From positions 146,107-210,106 of the forward strand of contig NZ_JASZYR010000010.1 in the NCBI RefSeq assembly GCF_030316855.1: a stretch of DNA of 64,000 nt. Reading direction: 5' to 3'. The notes under the pieces are model-generated. The model did no database searches, was not told the DNA's origin, and was given only the letters and a program-made list of their open reading frames with translations. The first letter of the stretch is position 1. The number at the start of each line of letters is the position of its first letter. Shown here piece after piece: positions 55,785 through 64,000 of this stretch. This DNA comes from Variovorax sp. J22P240 (GTDB lineage: Bacteria > Pseudomonadota > Gammaproteobacteria > Burkholderiales > Burkholderiaceae_C). The position numbers were made by a program, and so were the translations under genes.

Positions 55785-57214
55785 ACAAGCCCTCCAACCC
55801 CATCCGCATCGCCGTGGTCGGCCACACCAACGCCGGCAAGACCTCGTTGCTGCGCACGCTCACGCGGCGCGTGAATTTCGGTGAAGTGTCGGAGCGGCCC
55901 GGCACCACACGCCATGTCGAGTCGGTCGATCTGGTGGTCGATGGTGCGCCCGCCGTGCGCTTCTTCGACACACCCGGCCTGGAGGACGCCGTCGCACTGC
56001 GCGAGCATCTCGAAGACTTCGACAGAAGCCTGACGCCGCCCGACCGCATCCGACAGTTCCTGCAAGGCCCCGAAGCGCATGGCGCCTTCGAACAGGAGGC
56101 CAAAGTGCTCCGCGCCCTGCTCGATGTCGATGCCGCGTTCCTCGTCATCGATGCGCGCGAACCCGTGCTGCCCAAGTTCCGCGCGGAGATCGAACTGCTG
56201 AGCGCCTGCGCACGCCCCGTCCTACCCGTGCTGAACTTCGTGGGCCGTGCCACGAGCCGAGAGGCCGCCTGGAAAGAGCTGCTTTCGGCCTATGGGTTGC
56301 ACGTGGTGGTGCGCTTCGATGCAGCGGCACCCTTTGTCGGCGCCGAGCGCGATCTCTATCGCGATCTGTCGACCTTGCTACGCGACCGACGCGGCACGCT
56401 GGATGGCGTCGCGGCATTTCTCGACGCCGAGTTCAGGCAGCGTCGGCAGGCTGCGAGCACGCGTATCGCAGAGTTGCTGATCGACGCGACCGCCATGCGC
56501 CGCACGGCCTCCGCCACGGAGTTCGCCGACGCCGAGGGCCGCCGGCGCCTGGTCAACGGATTGCAGAAAGACCTGTTCGAAAAGGCGCAGCGCTGCGCCG
56601 ACGATTTGCTCGCGCTCTACGGCTTTCGCGAAGGCGATGCGGACGAAGCCGCTCTGCCGCTGGTGGAAGGTCGATGGACCATGGACTTCTTCCATCCCGA
56701 GGCCTTGAAGGACGCAGGCATCCTGCTCGGCAAGGGCGTTGCGGTCGGCGCCGCGGTGGGCGTCGTCGCGGACCTCGCACTTGCAGGCCTCTCGCTCGGC
56801 GCGGGCGCGGCGCTCGGCGGCGCCATCGGTGGTGCAGTGTCGCAGGGGTGGGGCCCACTGGGCCGCAAGCTCGCCAACAAGCTGCGCGATGTGCACGAAC
56901 TCACCGTGGAAGACCGGGTGCTGTTCGTGCTCCTGAGCTGGCAACTCCGCCTGCTGCGAGCGCTGGAGCAGCGCGGTCACGCGGCCGTAGACCGGATCGA
57001 CGCAGGTGCAGGCGCAACGAGCGCAACAGACGCGGCCCATCGCACGATCGCCGATGTAATTCGCGCCGCGCAACCGGCCCGCAGCCATTCGGACTGGGAG
57101 TCCGGCACACGCCTGCGCTGGCGCGAGGCGCCTCAAAGGCAGGATCTCGTGGCGCAGGTGGCGCAACGGGTCGCAGGCGCCATCGAGGTCGTCGAGCAGC
57201 GTGTTCCCGCATGA
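55781..57214 (+). CDS. DUF3482 GTPase (Era/TrmE-like G domain)
   Basis: This 477-aa protein has an N-terminal G domain. The P-loop GHTNAGKT is at 14-21, the switch I Thr in ERPGTTRHVE, and DTPGLED for switch II near residue 65. The C-terminal DUF3482 part has a Gly/Ala-rich hydrophobic hairpin near residues 325-365 (GVAVGAAVGVVADLALAGL) that could insert into the membrane. It is translationally coupled to the DUF2868 gene by an ATGA overlap. Function is unknown, but membrane-associated GTPase action is a fair inference. Confidence 0.9.
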   Translation: MNKPSNPIRIAVVGHTNAGKTSLLRTLTRRVNFGEVSERPGTTRHVESVDLVVDGAPAVRFFDTPGLEDAVALREHLEDFDRSLTPPDRIRQFLQGPEAHGAFEQEAKVLRALLDVDAAFLVIDAREPVLPKFRAEIELLSACARPVLPVLNFVGRATSREAAWKELLSAYGLHVVVRFDAAAPFVGAERDLYRDLSTLLRDRRGTLDGVAAFLDAEFRQRRQAASTRIAELLIDATAMRRTASATEFADAEGRRRLVNGLQKDLFEKAQRCADDLLALYGFREGDADEAALPLVEGRWTMDFFHPEALKDAGILLGKGVAVGAAVGVVADLALAGLSLGAGAALGGAIGGAVSQGWGPLGRKLANKLRDVHELTVEDRVLFVLLSWQLRLLRALEQRGHAAVDRIDAGAGATSATDAAHRTIADVIRAAQPARSHSDWESGTRLRWREAPQRQDLVAQVAQRVAGAIEVVEQRVPA

Positions 57215-57221
57215 GTGCGGC

Positions 57222-57992
57222 ATGATCACGCGCATGGAAGACCTCTCCCCTCGTCCCCTCGCGATCATCAAGCTCGGCGACACCTTCAATGCGCTGCGCG
57301 AACGCCGCGGCGACTTCGAGCACTGGATGGCCGCAGGCCTCGGCGACACCCGCCTGCCGGTTGTGGTGCTCGACCCGCGACGCGGCGACACCCTGCCCTC
57401 GCCCGCGGAAATCTCCGGTGCCATCGTGAGCGGGTCTCACGCGATGGTCTCGCATCGCGAACCCTGGAGCGAGGCCACCGGCGCGTGGCTCTCGCAACTC
57501 GTCGCCAGCCGAACCCCCGTGCTCGGCATCTGCTTCGGTCACCAGCTACTGGCCCGTGCCCTCGGCGGCGAGGCCGGGGACCATCCGGGCGGCATGGAGA
57601 TCGGCACGGTCCAGGTCGAACTCACGCCCGAGGCCGCCGACGATCCGCTCATGCATGACCTGCCATCTCGTTTCGACGCGCACGTGGTGCACCGCCAGAG
57701 CGCGCTGCGGCTTCCCGAGGGCGCCGTGCGCCTCGCCGGGAACGACTTCGAGCGCACGCAAGCCTTCCGCATCGGCGAGAACGCGTGGGGCGTTCAGTTT
57801 CACCCCGAGTTCGACGCCGACATCATGCGCGGCTACGTCGAGCAGCTCGCGCAATCCTTGCGCGCCGAGGGCGTCGATCCCGCGGCGTTGCGCGACCGGG
57901 TCGCAGGCACGGCGACCGCGGCCTGCCTGCTCGAACGCTTCGCCCATATCGCCGAAGCGCACGACGCCGCGGCGCGACCCGGCGGCGCCTGA
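57222..57992 (+). CDS. Class I glutamine amidotransferase-like protein (GuaA N-domain type)
   Basis: This 256-aa protein has the class I amidotransferase triad: the nucleophile Cys in LGICFGHQLLA and the His/Glu in GVQFHPEFDAD. It stands alone without a synthetase domain, as in the glutamine amidotransferases that hydrolyse gamma-glutamyl compounds. Starts at 57222 and 57234 are both possible and neither has a clear ribosome site. It lies 7 bp after the GTPase gene but is probably unrelated in function. Confidence 0.88.
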   Translation: MITRMEDLSPRPLAIIKLGDTFNALRERRGDFEHWMAAGLGDTRLPVVVLDPRRGDTLPSPAEISGAIVSGSHAMVSHREPWSEATGAWLSQLVASRTPVLGICFGHQLLARALGGEAGDHPGGMEIGTVQVELTPEAADDPLMHDLPSRFDAHVVHRQSALRLPEGAVRLAGNDFERTQAFRIGENAWGVQFHPEFDADIMRGYVEQLAQSLRAEGVDPAALRDRVAGTATAACLLERFAHIAEAHDAAARPGGA

Positions 57993-58087
57993 GCCCCCGC
58001 GCGGCGCACGCGACATCAGAATGCGACTACACCGCCCGGAACGCCCTTGCGCTAATGTGTCCCGCAACTTTCCAAACGAAAGCACCC

Positions 58088-58732
58088 ATGCCCCCTTCAT
58101 CTCCCGCATCGGCCCCCGTCCGAAAGCACTTCTCGATGATCCGCGGCTTCCACCTGGCCGACGTGTTCACCCTGGGCAACGCGGCATGCGGCGTCGGCGC
58201 CGTCTTCCTCGCGATGGCGTATATGGCCAGCCATTCGCTCACCCACTTCCTCTGGGCAGCCGCACTGGCGCCCGCGGCCTTCATCTTCGACGTGTTCGAC
58301 GGCCGCATCGCTCGCTGGCGACAAACCCATTCGGCCCTCGGGCGCGAACTCGACTCGCTCGCCGACGTCATCTCCTTCGGCGTCATGCCCGCCTCCCTCG
58401 CCTTTGCCGCGGGACTCGACGGCGGCTGGGACTGCGTGCTGCTCATCTACTTCGTGTGCTGCGGCGTGAGCCGGCTCGCGCGCTACAACGTCACGGCCGA
58501 AGCGCTTTCCGAAGGCGCCGACAAGGTCAAGTACTTCGAAGGCACTCCCATCCCGACCAGCGTGGTGCTCGTGGGCGTGCTCGCGCTGGCCGCATGGCAG
58601 GGCCGCATCGGCGATGCCATCTGGGGCGGTGAGTGGTTGCTCGGGCCGTGGGTGCTTCATCCGCTGTCACTGCTCTTTGCGCTGTCGGGCACGCTGATGA
58701 TCAGCAAGACCCTGCGCATTCCCAAGCTGTAG
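58088..58732 (+). CDS. pssA: CDP-diacylglycerol-serine O-phosphatidyltransferase
   Basis: This 214-aa membrane protein of the CDP-alcohol phosphatidyltransferase family has the D-x2-D-G-x2-A-R motif in FDVFDGRIARW, continued by GRELDSLADVISFG with the last two Asp. The N-terminal FTLGNAACGVGAVFLA is typical of the PssA subgroup. It should make phosphatidylserine from CDP-diacylglycerol and serine at the inner membrane. The start at 58088 removes upstream sequence belonging to other frames. A phospholipase D-type cardiolipin synthase gene follows 57 bp later. Confidence 0.88.
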   Translation: MPPSSPASAPVRKHFSMIRGFHLADVFTLGNAACGVGAVFLAMAYMASHSLTHFLWAAALAPAAFIFDVFDGRIARWRQTHSALGRELDSLADVISFGVMPASLAFAAGLDGGWDCVLLIYFVCCGVSRLARYNVTAEALSEGADKVKYFEGTPIPTSVVLVGVLALAAWQGRIGDAIWGGEWLLGPWVLHPLSLLFALSGTLMISKTLRIPKL

Positions 58733-58789
58733 CAAACCAGGGGCGTGCCTAGAATGCGCACATAGTCGTCGCCGAGTCAGGCCCAATCC

Positions 58790-60358
58790 ATGATTTCATC
58801 GCGTGTACTGGTTGCCTTCCTTCTTGGGCTGTTGATCTCGGGCTGTGCCAGCTTGCCTGGGCACTTCGAGCGCACAGAGTCCGCCGCATTCACGAACACG
58901 AATGACACCCGACTAGGCAAGTCGGTCCGAACGCTCACATCGGCCAACCCGGGCAAGTCCGGCATCCATCCGCTCCCCGTCGCCGAGGACGCCTTCGCCG
59001 CCCGGATCTTGCTCACGCAATACGCCGATCGAAGCCTCGACCTCCAGTACTACATCTGGCATGGCGACACGACTGGACAGTTGTTGTGGGAAGCCATCTG
59101 GAAGGCGGCGGAACGCGGTGTGCGCGTTCGCCTGCTGCTCGACGATGCCAACACCGGCGGCCTCGACCCGACCCTTGCAGCGCTCGACTCACACCCCAAC
59201 ATCGAGATCCGCCTCTTCAATCCCTTCGCGAACCGCGGCTTCAGGGTCGGCGACTTCGCCATGGATTTCTCGCGCGTCAACCGGCGAATGCACAACAAGG
59301 CTTTCACCGCGGACAACCAGGTGTCCATCGTGGGCGGCCGCAACGTTGGCGACGAGTACTACGGCGCCAACATGGAAGTCGGCTTCCAGGATCTCGACGT
59401 GATGGCGGTCGGGCCCGTCGTGCGCGAAGTCTCCAAGGAATTCGACCTGTTCTGGAACAGCGCCTCCGCCTATCCCGCCGCGAGCTTGTTGCCGCCCGCG
59501 GAATCCGACGGCGCAGCGCGCCTGCTCCAGAAATGGGAGCAGGTCCACAAGAGCCCGGAGGCCCAGCGCTACGTCGAGGCCGTGCGGCGGACCCCGCTCT
59601 TGCGCCAACTGACTGACAACCAGCTCAGCTTCGAATGGACGACGGCGCGCGTGATTCACGACAACCCGGCCAAGGTGCTCGACACGACCGATCGCAAGGA
59701 CTTGCAGATGCTGCCGCTGCTGACAGAAGCATTCGGCAATCCGCAGAACGAACTCGACCTGGTATCGCCCTACTTCGTACCCGGCAAGGGCGGCACGAAG
59801 TCCCTGACCACGCTGGCGCAGAACGGCATCAAGGTACGGGTGCTGACCAACTCGATGTCGGCGACCGACGTCAGCCCGGTCCACGCCGGCTACTCCAAGT
59901 ACCGCAAGGAACTGCTGCAGTCCGGCGTCACGCTCTACGAATTGAAGCCGGGCATCGGCGTGCCACCGCCCGAGAAGGACGACGACAGAGCCAGAGGTCT
60001 GCCCGGAAGCGGCAGCCGCGCAAGTTCGGCCGCGAGCCTGCATGCAAAGACCTTTGCGGTGGATCGCAACCGGATCTTCGTCGGATCGTTCAACCTGGAC
60101 CCGCGCTCGGCGCACCTCAACACGGAAATGGGCGTGATCATCGACAGCCCGGTGCTGGCGGGCCGTCTTGCGCAGCAGCTCGACACCGCGATCCCCAAGG
60201 CGGCTTACCAGGTTCGGCTCAAGCCGGATGGCAGCATGGAATGGATCGACCGCACACCGCAAGGCGAGACGATCTACACGACCGAGCCGGGCTCGGGCGC
60301 GCTCAAGCGTGGCTGGATCAACTTCCTGGAGATCCTGCCCATCGAATGGATGCTGTAG
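58790..60358 (+). CDS. Phospholipase D-family cardiolipin synthase, ClsC-like lipoprotein
   Basis: This 522-aa protein has a lipoprotein signal (LGLLISGCAS, lipid Cys at about 19). Two HKD catalytic motifs follow: RMHNKAFTADNQ near residue 167, then GGRNVGDEYYG, and SLHAKTFAVDRNR near residue 415, then GSFNLDPRSA. The spacing and GGRNVGDEYYG fit the YmdC/ClsC group, which makes cardiolipin from phosphatidylglycerol and phosphatidylethanolamine. The pssA gene upstream supplies the phosphatidylethanolamine branch, which fits that role. A hydrolase is the alternative. Confidence 0.88.
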   Translation: MISSRVLVAFLLGLLISGCASLPGHFERTESAAFTNTNDTRLGKSVRTLTSANPGKSGIHPLPVAEDAFAARILLTQYADRSLDLQYYIWHGDTTGQLLWEAIWKAAERGVRVRLLLDDANTGGLDPTLAALDSHPNIEIRLFNPFANRGFRVGDFAMDFSRVNRRMHNKAFTADNQVSIVGGRNVGDEYYGANMEVGFQDLDVMAVGPVVREVSKEFDLFWNSASAYPAASLLPPAESDGAARLLQKWEQVHKSPEAQRYVEAVRRTPLLRQLTDNQLSFEWTTARVIHDNPAKVLDTTDRKDLQMLPLLTEAFGNPQNELDLVSPYFVPGKGGTKSLTTLAQNGIKVRVLTNSMSATDVSPVHAGYSKYRKELLQSGVTLYELKPGIGVPPPEKDDDRARGLPGSGSRASSAASLHAKTFAVDRNRIFVGSFNLDPRSAHLNTEMGVIIDSPVLAGRLAQQLDTAIPKAAYQVRLKPDGSMEWIDRTPQGETIYTTEPGSGALKRGWINFLEILPIEWML

Positions 60359-60394
60359 GGTGGATGCCCCACATGCCCTCTTTTGATTGACCTG

Positions 60395-61009
60395 ATGAAC
60401 GACGGCCTTCGACAACTCGTCAAGCTGGCAGCCGCACAGCCGCTGACACCTGCTTGCGACCACTTCTACTTCCTGCGCCACGGACAGACCGAATGCAACG
60501 CGCGCCGGATCTTCCAGACGACCGATGAGCCATTGAGCGCGCTGGGTCTGCAGCAGGCCGCTCGCGCGGCCGAACTGCTCGCCGGCGAGCCGATCCGCAG
60601 CATCGCGAGCAGCAACGTGAATCGCGCATTGACCACGGCGCACACGGTGTCGGCTCCGCATGGCATGGCGCCGGTGGTGTTCGAGGGCCTGCGCGAGCGC
60701 AACTTCGGCGCGCTGATCGGCACTTCGTCCGCCGACATCGATTGGGCCTGCGAGCCCGAAGGCGGCGAGACGCTGCCCGAGTTCGTCGCACGCAAGCGGA
60801 TCGCGCTCGAACAAGCCTTGACGCACCCGGCGCCCGTGCTGATCGTGGCGCACGGCGGATCGCTCTATGTGCTCGCGGCGCTGCTCGGCGTGCCGATCGA
60901 CATGAGCGTGCTCGGCAACGCGCAACCCTTGCGCTTCGAACGAAGCGGCTCTGCATGGCGCGTGAAGCCGCTCCTGCAGGCCGTGGACGGCGGCGCAGCC
61001 TTGGCCTAG
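60395..61009 (+). CDS. Histidine phosphatase (phosphoglycerate-mutase-like)
   Basis: This 204-aa protein has the phospho-acceptor motif FLRHGQTECNA near residue 25, Arg in ASSNVNRALTTAH, the conserved Glu in LRERNFGALIG and the second His in LIVAHGGSLYV near residue 153. It is likely a cofactor-independent phosphatase of the PhoE/CobC type. The ATG at 60395 is used; a TTG at 60383 is possible. It lies 36 bp after the phospholipase D-type gene. Confidence 0.88.
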   Translation: MNDGLRQLVKLAAAQPLTPACDHFYFLRHGQTECNARRIFQTTDEPLSALGLQQAARAAELLAGEPIRSIASSNVNRALTTAHTVSAPHGMAPVVFEGLRERNFGALIGTSSADIDWACEPEGGETLPEFVARKRIALEQALTHPAPVLIVAHGGSLYVLAALLGVPIDMSVLGNAQPLRFERSGSAWRVKPLLQAVDGGAALA

Positions 61010-61034
61010 CCCACCCCCCCACGGATTCATCGGC

Positions 61035-61994
61035 ATGGACTTCAAGGACTACTACAAGATCCTCGGGCTCGAACGCGGCGCCTCCGAGGACGAGGTGCGC
61101 AAGGCTTACCGCAAGCTGGCGCGCAAGTACCACCCGGACGTCAGCAAGGAGCCGGACGCCGAACTGCGCATGCGCGACCTCAACGAGGCGAACGACGTGT
61201 TGCGCGACAAGGAAAAGCGTGCCGCCTACGACCAGTTGGCCGATCACGTGGCGCGCGGCGGCAGCCCGGATGGAGGATTCCAGCCGCCGCCGGGATGGGA
61301 CGAAGGCTTCGAGTTCCATCGCGGCCCGCACCAGGGACCGGCCGACCATGCGGAATTCAGCGAATTCTTCTCGTCACTGTTCGGCGCCGCCGAGCGACGC
61401 GGCGCCGAGCGCAGGAACTACCGTGCCCGTGGGGAGGACCACCATGCGGCGATCGAGATCGCGCTGGAAGACGCGCTCAAGGGCGCCGAGCGCGAGATCA
61501 CGCTGCGTTCACAGGAGATCGACGCCCAGGGCCGGCCCGAGTGGAAAACCCGCACGCTGAGCGTGAAGATTCCGCCCGGCGTGCATCCTGGCCAATACAT
61601 CCGCCTGGCCGGGCAAGGCATGCCAGGCCATGGCGGCGAGCCGGCCGGCGACCTCTACCTCGAAGTGCGCATCGCGCCACACAAGCGCTACCGCATCGAG
61701 GATCGCGACCTCTACATGACGCTGCCGATCACGCCAACCGAAGGCGCGCTAGGCGCACAGGTGCAAGTGCCGACGCCCGACGGCGGCGTGGTCGAGGTCA
61801 CGGTGCCGCCCAATGCGCGCAACGGATTGAAACTGCGGCTCAAGGAGCGTGGATTGCCGGGCAAGCCGCCAGGCCACCTCTACCTGCTCCTCGAAATTGC
61901 GTTGCCGCCGGCCGACACCGAGGCCGCGCGCAAGGCTTATGAACAACTCGCACAGGCGGCGCCCTTCGATCCGCGCCGCCACCTCGGAGTGTGA
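61035..61994 (+). CDS. cbpA: DnaJ-like co-chaperone CbpA
   Basis: This 319-aa protein has an N-terminal J domain (residues 4-70, HPD in KYHPDVSKE) and a Gly/Pro/His linker. A two-part DnaJ C-terminal substrate-binding domain follows (ISGs as VKIPPGVHPGQYIRLAGQG and YMTLPITPTEGALGAQV). There is no Cys-rich zinc domain, which distinguishes it from DnaJ. It stimulates DnaK. The stop codon overlaps the next start as TGATG, so the cbpM partner is coupled. Confidence 0.94.
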   Translation: MDFKDYYKILGLERGASEDEVRKAYRKLARKYHPDVSKEPDAELRMRDLNEANDVLRDKEKRAAYDQLADHVARGGSPDGGFQPPPGWDEGFEFHRGPHQGPADHAEFSEFFSSLFGAAERRGAERRNYRARGEDHHAAIEIALEDALKGAEREITLRSQEIDAQGRPEWKTRTLSVKIPPGVHPGQYIRLAGQGMPGHGGEPAGDLYLEVRIAPHKRYRIEDRDLYMTLPITPTEGALGAQVQVPTPDGGVVEVTVPPNARNGLKLRLKERGLPGKPPGHLYLLLEIALPPADTEAARKAYEQLAQAAPFDPRRHLGV

Positions 61995-62323
61995 TGACCA
62001 TGGCTACCATTTCCGTCACAAGCACCACCTTGAGCGCGTCGCACCCGCTCGCCGCCGGCGAACTCGCCCACGCCTGCGGGGCGGAGATCGAGTGGGTGGT
62101 TCAGCTGGTCGAGGTCGGCATCATCGCGTCGCACACGCCGGCCCAACGGCCGGACGACTGGCGCTTTCACAGCAGCGACCTGCAATGCGCACTCGATGCG
62201 CGACGGCTGGAGCGCGACTTCGGCGTGGGCCTCGAGGCCGCCGCGCTGATCCTCGATCTGGAGCACGAAGTGCGGCGCTTGAAGGCCGTCCTGCGCGCGC
62301 AGGGGCTGGACAGGGAAATCTGA
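61994..62323 (+). CDS. cbpM: Chaperone modulator CbpM (MerR-like fold)
   Basis: This 109-aa protein has an N-terminal MerR-like recognition part (LAHACGAEIEWVVQLVEVGI) and a C-terminal helix (AALILDLEHEVRRLKAVLRA). CbpM binds the J domain of CbpA and inhibits it. GGAG four bases before the ATG at 61994 and the one-base overlap with cbpA define the start. An ATG two codons later is possible. Confidence 0.88.
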   Translation: MTMATISVTSTTLSASHPLAAGELAHACGAEIEWVVQLVEVGIIASHTPAQRPDDWRFHSSDLQCALDARRLERDFGVGLEAAALILDLEHEVRRLKAVLRAQGLDREI

Positions 62324-62354
62324 GCGATCCGGCAACGTCGCGATCGCGATCGCG

Positions 62355-62753
62355 CTATCGCACCAGGTAGTAGGCCGAGAACTCGCCTGTCCCGTAATTG
62401 CAGCGTTGGAATCCCATCCGGAGGAGCTTGTCCTCGAACCGGGGGCTGGCGATGTTCTCCAGATACAGCACTCGCGCCTGCAAGCCATCGCCTCCATGGG
62501 TGAAGCGCTCGACGAACCTGGCGAAGTAGCCTTGGCCCCTGGCGCTGTCGGCCAAGGTGATGTTGGCCAGGCACAGGGCAGGCGCTCCCGGCGTGGAAGG
62601 CTTGAACCACGAGTAGCGCGTGTAGGCCTGAAGCACGTGGCTCGTGTACCAGTTCGAGACGACGTCGTGCGCGCGGGGAATACTGGCTTCGAACTGGGTG
62701 AGCCAAGCGAAATAGAGGTCCAGTTCGGCCTCGATATAGGTCGTGCAGTCCAT
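62355..62753 (-). CDS. GNAT-like acyltransferase-fold protein, hypothetical
   Basis: This 132-aa protein shows a GNAT-like pattern: a strand LCLANITLAD, then SARGQGYFARFVERF, which is the R/Q-x2-G-x-G/A acyl-CoA loop with its helix. LYLENIASPRFEDKLLRMGF is the usual strand and helix before the last strand. The fold call is mine from these motifs, and the substrate is unknown. The start at 62753 is chosen because upstream codons look non-coding. It is convergent with cbpM across a 31-bp gap. Confidence 0.65.
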   Translation of the reverse strand: MDCTTYIEAELDLYFAWLTQFEASIPRAHDVVSNWYTSHVLQAYTRYSWFKPSTPGAPALCLANITLADSARGQGYFARFVERFTHGGDGLQARVLYLENIASPRFEDKLLRMGFQRCNYGTGEFSAYYLVR

Positions 62754-62964
62754 GGGCCATGGTAGCCCGCGAGTGCCATGTACTTTGGCATCCTCGCAAC
62801 ACTTGAGTCGCGAGAACGACGGATTTTTGCAGGGAATTTCCCGAAGAAAAAATAGCCGAAAAGGTAAGTTTGGCGGGGGCTCCGACGGATGGCCGATTGA
62901 CGCCACACGGGTCCAGAATGAGACTGGCATCGCTCCATTGCGAGCATCAACCTTGTTCCGAGTC

Positions 62965-63789
62965 ATGGAGAGCCTGGCCGATCAGCCCTCGTCTACGCCG
63001 ATGTCCTGCAAGCATTGCGCTGCTCTGTTGCAGGAAGGGGACCGGTTTTGCCGGTTCTGCGGTACTGATCAGACAATCCAGAGTGCCGCGGCTCACACTG
63101 CTGGCGCAAGGTCGGCCAGAGGCCGGGCCCTGGCACCCATTCAGGTGGATTTTGCGGACACGGTGCAGCCAGAGGAAGAGCCTGTAGGCAGTCTCGTCTT
63201 GACCCGCGCAACCAATGACGAAACGAACCCCGAGATCGGGCAGGTCCGCCCTGGCGCCGTCTGGCAGCAGGAAGTAGCGGGCGGGGGCCGCGGGTCAAGG
63301 AACTGGGCAAGCAACTCCGTCGTGTCGCTCCGCCTCGTGATCGCCATCGTGGCGACGCTGGCAGTCCTCGTGATCGCGCTGATGTTCGATCACTTCTATC
63401 TCGACAATGAAAGCGATGCCGGCAGGCAGCGAGAGTTCAAGGCGAATATCGCGCGGGTCCAGAGCGCCTTGAGCCGTGGCGACCTGGCAGCGGCGGAACG
63501 CGTGCTCGATACTTTGGACGTCGACCACGCGGATGACCCCGGCGTGCTGGAGTTGAGGGAGACCTTCGATCAGCGAATCCTGGCGCAGGCCGCCCGCCGT
63601 GACCAGCTTCGAAACGCCGCAGTGAAGGCGTCCAATGCAATCGGACTGGTGGAATCGGCCGCCCCGATTGCCCCTGCCGCGAAGGAAGCGCCGAAGCCCG
63701 CAGTCCCTGCGCCCGCAATTGGCGTAGCGGATCCGAAGGAAAAAGAGTGCAATGAAGCGCTTGCGGCGCTGGCCCTGTGCCAGAAGTGA
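62965..63789 (+). CDS. Zinc-ribbon membrane protein
   Basis: This 274-aa protein has an N-terminal zinc ribbon (CKHCAALLQEGDRFCRFCG, two C-x2-C pairs at about residues 15-33) and a charged linker. One membrane segment follows near 122-144 (LRLVIAIVATLAVLVIALMF). A coiled helical periplasmic or cytoplasmic part ends in an Ala/Pro-rich tail closing CQK. Function is unknown. The upstream 211 bp are unusually AT-rich for the window (A-runs near 62843-62855). The ATG at 62965 precedes the zinc ribbon by 12 codons; an ATG at 63001 starts directly at it. Confidence 0.75.
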   Translation: MESLADQPSSTPMSCKHCAALLQEGDRFCRFCGTDQTIQSAAAHTAGARSARGRALAPIQVDFADTVQPEEEPVGSLVLTRATNDETNPEIGQVRPGAVWQQEVAGGGRGSRNWASNSVVSLRLVIAIVATLAVLVIALMFDHFYLDNESDAGRQREFKANIARVQSALSRGDLAAAERVLDTLDVDHADDPGVLELRETFDQRILAQAARRDQLRNAAVKASNAIGLVESAAPIAPAAKEAPKPAVPAPAIGVADPKEKECNEALAALALCQK

Positions 63790-63813
63790 TCAGACAGCGA
63801 GCAGCAGCAAGGG

Positions 63814-63830
63814 GCCAGGCATCGCCTGGC
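63814..63830 (+). other. Small perfect hairpin between genes
   Basis: GCCAGGC-ATC-GCCTGGC forms a 7-bp stem 24 bp after the zinc-ribbon gene stop. No T-run follows, so it is not a standard intrinsic terminator. It may still stabilise mRNA ends. Confidence 0.4.
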
Positions 63831-63858
63831 GCGACTACCAACCTTCGATGGAGCCAGC

Positions 63859-64000
63859 ATGCGAATCACAACCCTACTGACCGTGCTGATGGGGATGATC
63901 TTCCTGTCGTCCGCAGCCGCTGCGCCGAGGGCGGAGTACAAGATCGTCACCGCTTCGAAGACCGGCACCTACATCCAGATCGGCAACGACCTTGCCAAGT
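63859..64000 (+). CDS. Periplasmic binding protein, 5' end only
   Basis: 47 residues are visible before the window ends. A signal peptide of about 22 residues (hydrophobic core LLTVLMGMIFLSSAAAA) precedes YKIVTASKTGTYIQIGNDLAK. The opening VTA-x2-TGTY-x-QIG recalls TAXI-type solute-binding proteins, but this is a guess from a short stretch. The rest lies beyond the edge. Confidence 0.6.
   Translation, partial: MRITTLLTVLMGMIFLSSAAAAPRAEYKIVTASKTGTYIQIGNDLAK

Overview
The window is high-GC DNA (about two thirds G+C by eye) with dense, short-spaced genes. The gene content points to a betaproteobacterium of the Comamonadaceae, most like Variovorax or Acidovorax. The signs are two Bug/TctC-type periplasmic receptors, an imuA-imuB-dnaE2 mutagenesis cassette behind a LexA box, a two-hairpin dispersed repeat that I associate with this family from memory, a DUF2868/DUF3482 pair and a cbpA-cbpM pair. 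The genus is inference. No transposase, integrase, phage gene, rRNA or CRISPR array was seen. With the genes below in place, no stretch longer than about 300 bases is left without a gene.

Region 1 (1-14364, all minus strand) is one long catabolic gene string. In transcription order it holds a Bug receptor, an SDR, a cupin, an alpha/beta hydrolase, an IclR regulator, a second SDR lacking its catalytic Tyr/Lys, a ThDP decarboxylase-like enzyme, an aspartate-dehydrogenase-like enzyme and an aldehyde dehydrogenase. It continues with an extradiol-type VOC dioxygenase, a second Bug receptor, a NicC/salicylate-hydroxylase-like flavoprotein, a 72-aa recombinase-like HTH protein, a Rieske oxygenase and its VanB-type reductase (cut by the window edge). 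Together these could oxidise and cleave an aromatic or N-heteroaromatic carboxylate. The substrate cannot be read from the sequence. Two inverted copies of a REP-like repeat sit inside the string, and two dyads lie in its upstream region.

Region 2 (14.5-28 kb) holds a small exported protein, an MHS-type transporter, a solute-binding protein without a signal peptide, a ketopantoate-reductase-like gene overlapping alaS, and a DUF2784 gene. A degenerate-GGDEF response regulator is coupled to a 1371-aa hybrid histidine kinase. Then come thpR, an SMP-30 lactonase and tRNA-Gly(CCC).

Region 3 (28-41.6 kb) holds rnk, a DUF3300-DUF2950 pair, an MmcB-like nuclease-fold protein, a DauA-like D-amino-acid dehydrogenase with a LysR regulator, an EamA permease, membrane proteins, panB-panC and nadC-nadA.

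Region 4 (41.6-52 kb) holds an operon of an inactive HtrA-like protein, a LuxR-type regulator and an active HtrA protease. It also has the SOS cassette imuA-imuB-dnaE2, a Tat-signal aldo/keto reductase, a hydrolase and a DODA-type dioxygenase.

Region 5 (52-64 kb) holds an ABC half-transporter, a 24-residue membrane peptide followed by a strong terminator, the DUF2868-DUF3482 GTPase pair, a class I amidotransferase, pssA, a ClsC-type phospholipase D, a phosphatase, cbpA-cbpM, a GNAT-like protein, a zinc-ribbon membrane protein and the start of a periplasmic binding protein.
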